NCBI RefSeq assembly: GCF_937927635.1
Contig: NZ_CALBRW010000001.1
Location: 1-29,255, forward strand
Direction: 5' to 3'
Source: an uncultured Microbacterium sp.
GTDB taxonomy: Bacteria; Actinomycetota; Actinomycetes; Actinomycetales; Microbacteriaceae
DNA: 29,255 nt
The notes under the pieces are model-generated. The model saw nothing but the letters and a program-made list of their open reading frames with translations, ran no database searches and was not told the origin of the DNA. The position numbers and the translations under genes are program-made. Of the stretch, positions 23,468 through 29,255 are shown piece after piece. Position 1 is the first letter of the stretch. Each line of letters opens with the position of its first letter.

Positions 23468-24634
23468 ATGGAATCGTCACGTCCTGATCGACCGGCTGCC
23501 GGGGATCCCTCGGGATTCGGTCCGGGGCGTCGACTGCGCTCCCTTGCCAAGGTCCTCCCCGAGCAGGCGCGGGCGCACAATCGGGCACTGGTGCTGCAGA
23601 CGCTGTACCACCGCGGTGCCATGAGCCGCGCCGACCTCGCGCGGGAGACGGGACTCACCAGGGTCACGATCTCCGACCTCGTCGCGGAGTCGATCGCCGA
23701 TGGCGTGATCCACGAGCTCGGGGTGCGCGACCTGGCAGGCCCCGGCAAGCCGCCGATCGTCATCGACATCGATCGCGAGGGGCACCAGATCATCGGCATC
23801 GACCTGTCCGGCGCGTCCCGATTCGAGGGCTCCGTCCTGGATCTCGGCGGTCGGGTGCTGATCTCGCGGTCGGTTCCGCGCCCGGATGCCGCGGACGCCG
23901 AGCAGGCGTACGCCGCCGCCCTCGGGCTGATCAGGTCCCTGCTCGCAGAGGTCGACCGCCCGCTGCTGGGCATCGGCGTCGGATCGCCCGGCGTGGTGCG
24001 CTCCGACGGCGTCATCCTCAGCGCACCCAACCTCGGCTGGCAGCACTTTCCGCTGGAGGCCAGGCTCGGCGCCGACCTCGGACAGTCGGTGCTGGTCAGC
24101 AACGACGCCAACGCCGCCATCCTCGCCGAATACACCTTCGGCGAGGCGGATGCCGATGTCATGCTCGTCCGCATCGGTCGCGGCGTGGGCGCCGGGCTCA
24201 TCGCCGGCGGTCACCCGCTGATCGGCGCACGCTTTGCGGCGGGTGAGATCGGTCACGTCGTGGTGGGGACCGACGGCGGCCCGCACTGCGCCTGCGGGCG
24301 GGACGGGTGCCTGGAGGCCTGGGTGAACGTGCCGCGGCTCGTCGCCGAGACCGCCGCGGCGGACGACCCCGCCGCCGTGCTGGCCGACGCGGGCACGCGC
24401 CTGGGCATCGCCATCGCTCCGATCGTGGCGGCACTGGACCTCTCCGAGATCGTGATCTCCGGTCCCGCCGCGCAGTTCGGCGGCGAGTTCCTCGTGGCCG
24501 CGACACGCGCGCTGCACGAGCGGACCCTGGAAGGCGTGTTCGAGGACGTGCCCGTCCGCCTCAGCAATCAGGGTGACATCGTCGTGCGCGGCGCCGCCGT
24601 GATGGTGCTCGCGGCAGAGCTGGGCGTGTCGTGA
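23468..24634 (+). CDS. ROK family transcriptional regulator (NagC/XylR type)
   Basis: 388 residues. Residues about 33-85 form a winged helix-turn-helix (NRALVLQTLYHRGAMSRADLARETGLTRVTISDLV). The rest is a ROK sugar-binding domain. The phosphate loop reads DLSGAS (112-117) instead of DxGGT, so kinase activity is probably lost. The zinc motif is intact: His263, Cys274, Cys276, Cys281 (CACGRDGCLE). SNDANAA keeps the sugar-contacting Asp213. The ATG has no proper Shine-Dalgarno, and an AT-rich -10-like TACTAA lies 5 nt upstream, so the mRNA may be leaderless. The stop overlaps the start of a ROK kinase (GTGA), which in turn overlaps nagB. The regulator therefore likely senses an amino sugar or its phosphate and controls this operon. 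Confidence 0.92.
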   Translation: MESSRPDRPAAGDPSGFGPGRRLRSLAKVLPEQARAHNRALVLQTLYHRGAMSRADLARETGLTRVTISDLVAESIADGVIHELGVRDLAGPGKPPIVIDIDREGHQIIGIDLSGASRFEGSVLDLGGRVLISRSVPRPDAADAEQAYAAALGLIRSLLAEVDRPLLGIGVGSPGVVRSDGVILSAPNLGWQHFPLEARLGADLGQSVLVSNDANAAILAEYTFGEADADVMLVRIGRGVGAGLIAGGHPLIGARFAAGEIGHVVVGTDGGPHCACGRDGCLEAWVNVPRLVAETAAADDPAAVLADAGTRLGIAIAPIVAALDLSEIVISGPAAQFGGEFLVAATRALHERTLEGVFEDVPVRLSNQGDIVVRGAAVMVLAAELGVS

Positions 24635-25578
24635 CGGCGGCTGCCGTCCGCATCGGCCTGGACATCGGCGGGACCAAGATCGCGGGCATCGCGCTGGATG
24701 CCGGCGGGGAGCCGATCGCCGATGTGCGGCTTCCCACCGGCTGGGGAGGGGATGCCGTGATCGCCGGCATCCTCGACGCCGTCTCCCGGCTGCGCCCGCG
24801 GCTCCCGCAGCGCGCGGTCCGGTCGATCGGCGTGGGCATTCCCGGCGTGATCGACGCCGCCCGGGGGCGCGTGCTGCATGCGGTCAACCTCGGCGTCGAG
24901 TCGTTAGAGATCTCACGGGTCGTGCAGGACGCCACCGGCATCCGCTGCTTCGTGGAGAACGACGTCAAGGCGGCGGCGCTCGGCGCGGCGGCCTCGAGGC
25001 CCCGCACGGCGCCGATGGCGTATCTGAACCTCGGCACGGGGGTGGCCGCGGGGATCGTCGTCGACGGCCGTATCTGGCGCGGCGCTCGCGGCGGCGCCGG
25101 CGAGGTCGGGCACATCGCCGTCGATCCGCAGGGCCGCATCTGCGGATGCGGTCAGCGCGGCTGCATCGAGACCCTGTGCGGCGGCGGTGCGCTGGCCCGT
25201 GCCTGGGGCCGCGACGGCGAGCACCCTGTGAAGGACATCCTGGACGCCGCGGACGAGGGCGATGCCAGGGCATCCGCTCTGCGTCGGGATCTGTTCCGCG
25301 GCGCTGCCGCCGCGGTGCGGGTGCTGGTGCTGACCGCCGACGTGGAGACCGTCGTCATCGGCGGAGGACTGGTGGCGCTCGCCGACCGGCTGGCGCCCGG
25401 CATCCGCCAGGAGCTGGTGGACGAGTCGGCCTCGTCGCCCTTCCTGCGCTCGCTGCGGCTGGATGAGAGAATCGAGATGCTTCCGGCGGGTTCGCCGGTT
25501 GCGGCCATCGGAGCCGCTCTGCTGGGCTCTGCATCGGCAGAGTCCGTTCTGGACAAGGAGACAAGCGTTCATGGCTGA
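24631..25578 (+). CDS. ROK family sugar kinase (probable N-acetylglucosamine/hexosamine or glucose kinase)
   Basis: 315 residues. The ATP-binding loop DIGGTK is at 11-16, catalytic Asp111 in ENDVKAAALG, and the zinc site uses His161, Cys171, Cys173 and Cys178 (CGCGQRGCIE). All features of an active ROK kinase are present, unlike in the preceding regulator. A GTG start overlaps the regulator stop and the stop overlaps the nagB start by eight bases, so the three are co-translated. Linkage to glucosamine-6-phosphate deaminase favours N-acetylglucosamine, N-acetylmannosamine or glucosamine as substrate. A glucokinase role cannot be excluded. No nagA deacetylase gene is nearby. Confidence 0.9.
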   Translation: MTAAAVRIGLDIGGTKIAGIALDAGGEPIADVRLPTGWGGDAVIAGILDAVSRLRPRLPQRAVRSIGVGIPGVIDAARGRVLHAVNLGVESLEISRVVQDATGIRCFVENDVKAAALGAAASRPRTAPMAYLNLGTGVAAGIVVDGRIWRGARGGAGEVGHIAVDPQGRICGCGQRGCIETLCGGGALARAWGRDGEHPVKDILDAADEGDARASALRRDLFRGAAAAVRVLVLTADVETVVIGGGLVALADRLAPGIRQELVDESASSPFLRSLRLDERIEMLPAGSPVAAIGAALLGSASAESVLDKETSVHG

Positions 25579-26350
25579 AGTCGTCATCACCTCGGGCAAG
25601 CAGGAGGCCGGCGCGCTGGTCGCCGACGAGATCGTGCGCCTCATCGACACGGTCGCGGAACCGGTGCTGGGACTGGCCACCGGCTCGACTCCGCTGCCGG
25701 TGTACGAGGCGCTGCGCGAGCGCCTCGCGGGCCACGACGTCTCGCACGTGCGCGGCTTCGCGCTCGACGAGTACGTGGGCATCGACCCCGCGCATCCCGA
25801 GAGCTACCGCTCGGTGATCACCCGCGAGGTCGTCGAGCCCCTCGGGCTGAACCCCGAGCTCATCCGCACGCCCAACGGCGCCATCGAGACCATCGAGCAC
25901 GCCGGCGACGACTACGACGCCGCGATCCTGGCCGCCGGCGGCGTGGACCTGCAGATCCTCGGCATCGGCACCGACGGGCACATCGGCTTCAACGAGCCCG
26001 GCTCGTCGTTCGCCTCGACCACGCGCATCAAGACGCTCACCGAGCAGACGCGACAGGACAACGCCCGCTTCTTCGACTCCATCCACGACGTGCCGCAGCA
26101 CTGCATCACGCAGGGACTGGGCACGATCCTGCGCGCGCGGCACCTGGTGATGCTGGCGTTCGGCGAGGGCAAGGCCGCGGCCGTCGCGGCGGCGCTCGAG
26201 GGGCCCGTCAGCGCGATGATCCCCGGCTCGGCGGTGCAGCTGCATCCGCACGTCACCGTCGTGCTGGACGAGGCGGCCGCGTCGCAGCTGAAGCTTGCCG
26301 ACTACTACCGCTACACCTACGCCAACAAGCCGGCCTGGCAGGGCCTCTGA
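25571..26350 (+). CDS. nagB: Glucosamine-6-phosphate deaminase
   Basis: 259 residues, the normal size. It converts glucosamine-6-phosphate to fructose-6-phosphate and ammonia, feeding amino sugars into glycolysis. Active-site residues, by comparison with E. coli NagB (Asp72, Asp141, His143, Glu148), are Asp66 (ALDEYVG), Asp135, His137 and Glu142 (GIGTDGHIGFNEP), all with the same offset of six. The phosphate loop LATGSTP is at 35-41. AAGGAG lies 10 nt before the ATG, which sits within the end of the kinase gene. It is the last gene of the ROK operon and converges on the Nudix gene with 15 bases between stops. Confidence 0.96.
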   Translation: MAEVVITSGKQEAGALVADEIVRLIDTVAEPVLGLATGSTPLPVYEALRERLAGHDVSHVRGFALDEYVGIDPAHPESYRSVITREVVEPLGLNPELIRTPNGAIETIEHAGDDYDAAILAAGGVDLQILGIGTDGHIGFNEPGSSFASTTRIKTLTEQTRQDNARFFDSIHDVPQHCITQGLGTILRARHLVMLAFGEGKAAAVAAALEGPVSAMIPGSAVQLHPHVTVVLDEAAASQLKLADYYRYTYANKPAWQGL

Positions 26351-26365
26351 GCCCCACCTCTGGGA

Positions 26366-26761
26366 TCAGCCCCAGGCGAAGGCCAGCAGGTGCTCCTCGC
26401 TGAGCGGCGCGAGCGGCACGCTGGTGCGATCGCCCGGTTCCAGCCAGCGCAGTTCGGCGAGTTCGGCGTGTACCGAGACGTCCTCGCGCTCGGCGCGCAG
26501 CGCGAACGCGTCGGCCACCACGCGGTGACCGGGTTCGTTGGCCGCTGCCGAGATGAAGGTTCCCAGCGGCCGCAGATCGGCCTCGGCGACCTTCAGCGAC
26601 AGTTCCTCGTCGAGCTCGCGGATGAGGGTCTGCACCGGGGTCTCGCCGGCCTCGGGCTTGCCGCCTGGTTGCATGAAGCGCGTCGTGCCCTGCTTGCGGA
26701 CCACGAGCACGCGGCCGGCGTGATCGACGATCACGGCGGCGCTGACGCGGATGTCAGGCAT
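26366..26761 (-). CDS. Nudix hydrolase
   Basis: 131 residues. The Nudix box spans residues 34-56: Gly34, five residues, Glu40, seven residues, then RELDEEL (48-54). The usual Gly near the end of the box is Ser55, a mild deviation. It hydrolyses a nucleoside diphosphate linked to another moiety, substrate unknown. The open strand and the sequence QGTTRFMQPGGKPEAGE resemble small MutT-like sanitising enzymes. The ATG overlaps the stop of the FAD-oxidase gene by eight bases, so it is the last gene of a three-gene minus-strand operon. Confidence 0.92.
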   Translation of the reverse strand: MPDIRVSAAVIVDHAGRVLVVRKQGTTRFMQPGGKPEAGETPVQTLIRELDEELSLKVAEADLRPLGTFISAAANEPGHRVVADAFALRAEREDVSVHAELAELRWLEPGDRTSVPLAPLSEEHLLAFAWG

Positions 26762-28115
26762 CGGAGAAGACCTTTCCCGGGTTGAGGATGCCGAGCGGAT
26801 CGAACACCCGCACGATCTGGCGCTGCAGCTCCCATTGATCCTCGCCGAGCTCCTCGGCCAGCCAGCGGCTCTTCAGCATCCCGATGCCGTGCTCGCCGGT
26901 GAGCGTCCCACCCAGGCGCAGCGCGGCGCGGAAGAGCTCGCCGGCGGCATCCCAGATGCGCGGCGGCACCTCGTCGCCGTCGAAGATGAAGTTCGGATGC
27001 AGGTTGCCGTCGCCGGCGTGGGCGACGGTCGGGATGCTGATGCCGTAGGCCTGTTCGATGCGCGCGATCTCGTCGAACATCGCGGGCATCGCGCTTCGCG
27101 GTACGGAAACGTCCTCGATGAGGGTGGTGCCCAGCGCCGCCATGGCCGGGTGCATGGACCTGCGGATGCCGAGCAGCCGCTCGCCCTCAGCAGGGTCGGA
27201 CGTCATGTCCGCGACGCCGCCGGATGCCCGCAGCACGGCCACGATCCGGGCGGCGTCATCGAGAGCGGCCGGGCCGTCGGTCTGGATCGTCAGCTGCGCG
27301 GTGCCGGGCGCCGGGGCGGGGAGGCTCAGCAGGTCGTGCACGGCGGCCAGCGATCGGGCGTCCATGAGCTCCATGACGGCGGGCTGCAGGCCCGCGGCCG
27401 TGACCGCAGCGGAGGCCGCCGCGGCATCGCGCACGGAGCCGAACGATGCGGTGATCGCGCACACCGGGCCCGCGACGAGCCTGCGCAGCTTGAGGGTGGC
27501 GCCGACGACCACGCCGAGCCGGCCCTCGGATCCGATCACCAGCGAGGTGAGATCCAGCCCGGTCACGCCCTTGACGCTGCGATGGCCGAGATGCATGAGT
27601 CGTCCGTCGGCGAGCACCAGGTCGAGGCCGAGCACGGCATCCCGCACGACACCGTACTTCGCGCACAGCAGACCGCCCGCCCCGGTGGCGATGTTGCCGC
27701 CGATGGTGGAGATCTCGCGGCTGGCCGGGTCGGGCGCCCACCAGACGCCCTGCTCGGCCAGTCGTGCATTCAGAGTCGCGTTGAGGATGCCGGGTTCGAC
27801 GACGGCCAGCAGATCATCCGGACGCACCTCGAGGATGCGGTCCATCGCGGTCAGGGACAGCACGATCTGACCGGGGCCTGCGTTCGCTGCCCCCGCCAGC
27901 CCGGTCCCGGCGCCGCGCACGATGACGGGGGTGCGCGTCGCGGAGGCGATGCGCATGGTGCTCTGCACGTCGTCGACGGTGCGGGCGTGGACGACGGCCA
28001 GGGGACGACCGGGGGAGCGGTGTCCGCTGCGGTCGGCCCGCGCCTGCTCGAGCGCCTCGGCGGAGGTGTCGACGATGTCGCCGAGTTCGCTCCGCAGCCG
28101 CTCGAGGACGCTCAT
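26754..28115 (-). CDS. FAD-linked oxidase, glycolate oxidase GlcD/D-lactate dehydrogenase family
   Basis: 453 residues, vanillyl-alcohol-oxidase superfamily. The FAD domain (about 35-210) has VRGAGTGLAG (67-75) and STIGGNIATGAGG (136-148). The C-terminal oxidase domain (about 215-450) has HAGDGNLHPN (366-375), whose histidines coordinate the active site, and GEHGIG (407-412). It oxidises a D-2-hydroxy acid such as D-lactate, glycolate or D-2-hydroxyglutarate; the exact substrate is not readable. There are no iron-sulfur cysteine motifs, so it is the single-domain form, and no GlcE/GlcF partners are adjacent. ATG at 28115 overlaps the stop of the preceding small membrane gene (ATGA). The frame extends upstream beyond this but that part is proline/arginine-rich shadow. 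Confidence 0.93.
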   Translation of the reverse strand: MSVLERLRSELGDIVDTSAEALEQARADRSGHRSPGRPLAVVHARTVDDVQSTMRIASATRTPVIVRGAGTGLAGAANAGPGQIVLSLTAMDRILEVRPDDLLAVVEPGILNATLNARLAEQGVWWAPDPASREISTIGGNIATGAGGLLCAKYGVVRDAVLGLDLVLADGRLMHLGHRSVKGVTGLDLTSLVIGSEGRLGVVVGATLKLRRLVAGPVCAITASFGSVRDAAAASAAVTAAGLQPAVMELMDARSLAAVHDLLSLPAPAPGTAQLTIQTDGPAALDDAARIVAVLRASGGVADMTSDPAEGERLLGIRRSMHPAMAALGTTLIEDVSVPRSAMPAMFDEIARIEQAYGISIPTVAHAGDGNLHPNFIFDGDEVPPRIWDAAGELFRAALRLGGTLTGEHGIGMLKSRWLAEELGEDQWELQRQIVRVFDPLGILNPGKVFSDA

Positions 28116-28483
28116 GCCAGCGCTCGACGCCCCGCGATCACGCCCACCGCGACGGCCACGACGGCGAAGGCCAGTCCGATCCACGCCTGACCGACCGACC
28201 ACCACGCCAGCGTCACGGCCGCGTAGATGAGCAGCTCGACCAGCGCCCGAAGGAACGGATGCAGGTGCAGCACCGCGCGCGGCGAGACGAACAGCGCCCA
28301 CACCAGCAGGGTGACGACGGGGGCGGCGATGCCGACGACGATGTTCCATGGCATGGCCCACGACCCGAAGCCCCAGAGCGCCAGCGAGACCAGCGCCACC
28401 AGCAGCACGATCACCCGGATCACATCGAGGGCGGTCAGGGCGGGGCGGTTCACACCGGTGTCGGCGACGGAATCCTGCGGCAT
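28112..28483 (-). CDS. Small membrane protein, YrdB/DUF2568 family
   Basis: 123 residues with four predicted membrane helices (about 22-40, 46-66, 79-96, 101-119). The segment GFGSWAMPWNIVVGIAAPVVTLLVWALFVSPRA (WNIVVGIAAP and WALFVSP) matches the YrdB/DUF2568 family. No function is established for this family. It is the first gene of a minus-strand operon with the FAD oxidase and Nudix hydrolase. The ATG at 28483 has no spaced Shine-Dalgarno, but TAGACT lies exactly 6 nt upstream, which suggests a leaderless transcript. Confidence 0.85.
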   Translation of the reverse strand: MPQDSVADTGVNRPALTALDVIRVIVLLVALVSLALWGFGSWAMPWNIVVGIAAPVVTLLVWALFVSPRAVLHLHPFLRALVELLIYAAVTLAWWSVGQAWIGLAFAVVAVAVGVIAGRRALA

Positions 28484-28489
28484 GCCCCC

Positions 28490-28495
28490 AGTCTA
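28490..28495 (-). promoter_or_regulatory. Candidate -10 box of the DUF2568 operon
   Basis: TAGACT on the minus strand, followed by six bases and then the ATG at 28483. The same -10-to-start spacing occurs before the genes at 9819 and 19246. Confidence 0.4.
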
Positions 28496-28518
28496 TTCGG
28501 CGGGTGCGGGCCGGGGAT

Positions 28519-29255
28519 TCAGGCGGCGGGGGAGGTGGCCGCGACTGGCTCGGTGGACGCCGTGATGGGTGCGGGGTCGGTGGGCGCCGTGGTGTCGGAT
28601 GTGACGGTGGTGTCGGCAGGTGCCGTGGTCGTCGTCGGGTCGACGGTCTCTGCCGGGGCAGGTGCGCTGATCGGCTCGGTGGTCGTGGCGGTGGTCGTCG
28701 GCGAGGCGGAGGGATCGCCTGTCGGCGCGCTCGCCTCGGTCGTCGTCGAGGTCGGCGCCGTTTCGGTGGTCGATGCTGCGTCCGTCGGCGTGGTGGCGTC
28801 CGTCGTTGCGGTGGCATCCGCCGGCGTGGTGTCCGTGGGCGTGGTGGTGTCCGTCGCAGGTGCAGCGGAGCCGGGAGTCGAACCGCCGGAACCGCCGAGC
28901 AGGGTGGGCACGATCCAGTACCGCGTGCTGCTGCCGGGGACCCCGTCCACGAGGTAGGTGAGCGTGAGATCGGCGCCGATCAGCATCTGGGTGAGGGACG
29001 GGCGCAGATCGATCACACCGCCGCCGGTCCCATCGAGCGCGATCTCGTCGCCGCCGCCGGGGGCATCGTCCATCCACGCGCGCACGGTGGCCCCCGGCTC
29101 GCCCTGGATCGGCACACTGTAGTGCGTTGTGAGCGAGGCGTCGATCGACACCGTGAACGTGGACGCCGTGATCGGCGCCATCGTGCCGGGGTCGGTGGTT
29201 CCGGGGTCGGTGGTTCCGGGGTCGGTGGTTCCGGGGTCGGTGGTTCCGGGGTCGG
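28519..29255 (-). CDS. Partial surface-type protein with DPGTT repeats, Ig-like segment and Thr/Ala/Pro-rich tail
   Basis: The minus-strand frame runs from the window edge to a TGA at 28519, so the N-terminus lies outside. In order: tandem DPGTT pentapeptides (at least four), then about 95 residues that look like a beta-sandwich domain (FTVSIDASLTTHYSVPIQG to TRYWIVPTLL). A Gly/Ser hinge and a tail of about 110 residues made almost only of Thr, Ala, Pro, Asp and Ser follow. There is no LPxTG, membrane helix or charged tail at the C-terminus. I do not recognise the family. The composition suggests an extracellular, possibly O-mannosylated stalk. An in-frame ATG at 29181 exists but the repeats continue upstream in frame, so it is probably not the start. 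Confidence 0.7.
   Translation of the reverse strand, partial: DPGTTDPGTTDPGTTDPGTTDPGTMAPITASTFTVSIDASLTTHYSVPIQGEPGATVRAWMDDAPGGGDEIALDGTGGGVIDLRPSLTQMLIGADLTLTYLVDGVPGSSTRYWIVPTLLGGSGGSTPGSAAPATDTTTPTDTTPADATATTDATTPTDAASTTETAPTSTTTEASAPTGDPSASPTTTATTTEPISAPAPAETVDPTTTTAPADTTVTSDTTAPTDPAPITASTEPVAATSPAA
29191..29255. repeat. 15-bp tandem repeat at the window edge
   Basis: The unit GTCGGTGGTTCCGGG is repeated exactly at 29191, 29206, 29221 and 29236, with five bases of a fifth unit at the end. On the minus strand it encodes Asp-Pro-Gly-Thr-Thr. A diverged unit precedes it. The array continues past the window, so the copy number is unknown. Confidence 0.95.

Noticed and set aside
28116..28817. 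Upstream extension of the FAD-oxidase frame, Pro/Arg-rich
   Set aside because: It overlaps the DUF2568 gene and the Thr-rich protein in another phase. The ATGA overlap gives a natural start at 28115.

Overview
The window is about 70% GC, carries many GTG starts and ATGA/GTGA stop-start overlaps, and encodes a monomeric NADP isocitrate dehydrogenase, an Ada-AlkA fusion, an actinobacterial-type ornithine cyclodeaminase and ROK-family sugar genes. Together these point to a high-GC actinobacterium, most likely Microbacteriaceae (Microbacterium-like). No rRNA, tRNA, integrase, transposase or CRISPR array was seen. It looks like an ordinary chromosomal segment with dense genes and short spacers; no gene-free stretch exceeds 300 bases.

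Layout. 1-921: 3' part of purH. 1065-3573: an Lrp/AsnC regulator divergent from an ornithine cyclodeaminase and a CtlX-type amidinohydrolase, which fits citrulline to ornithine to proline. 3662-5700: an alkylation repair pair, Ada-AlkA fusion plus Ogt-type methyltransferase. 5703-5784: first copy of an 82-bp nested palindrome. 5891-9726: a 21-codon leader peptide ending in Arg-Leu-Arg-Asp, attenuator-like hairpins, then two overlapping half-ABC exporters whose asymmetric ATPase motifs indicate a heterodimer. 9819-10499: a coiled-coil hypothetical. 10501-18584 (minus): a sugar locus made of LacI regulator, lipoprotein binding protein, two permeases, GH31 alpha-xylosidase and GH1 beta-glucosidase, with identical 16-bp LacI-type operators before the regulator and before the transport operon. 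18788-19246: GNAT acetyltransferase. 19395-21614: monomeric isocitrate dehydrogenase, its terminator, and the second copy of the 82-bp palindrome (21699-21780). 21842-23290: membrane-anchored L,D-transpeptidase. 23468-26350: ROK regulator, ROK sugar kinase and glucosamine-6-phosphate deaminase. 26366-28483 (minus): small membrane protein, FAD-linked oxidase and Nudix hydrolase. 28519 to the end: a partial surface-type protein with a Thr/Ala/Pro-rich tail and a 15-bp tandem repeat running off the window.

How it works together. The GH31/GH1 locus can import an oligosaccharide (xyloglucan-type is the best guess) and cut it to xylose and glucose inside the cell. The importer has no ATPase gene here, so it probably uses a shared ATPase. 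The ROK-NagB operon handles amino sugars, and the ocd-ctlX operon handles citrulline/ornithine.

The most novel-looking elements are the leader-peptide/attenuator arrangement in front of the exporter pair and the 82-bp four-arm palindrome present twice with identical arm and spacer lengths. All functional calls are from reading sequence and motifs; no searches were run.
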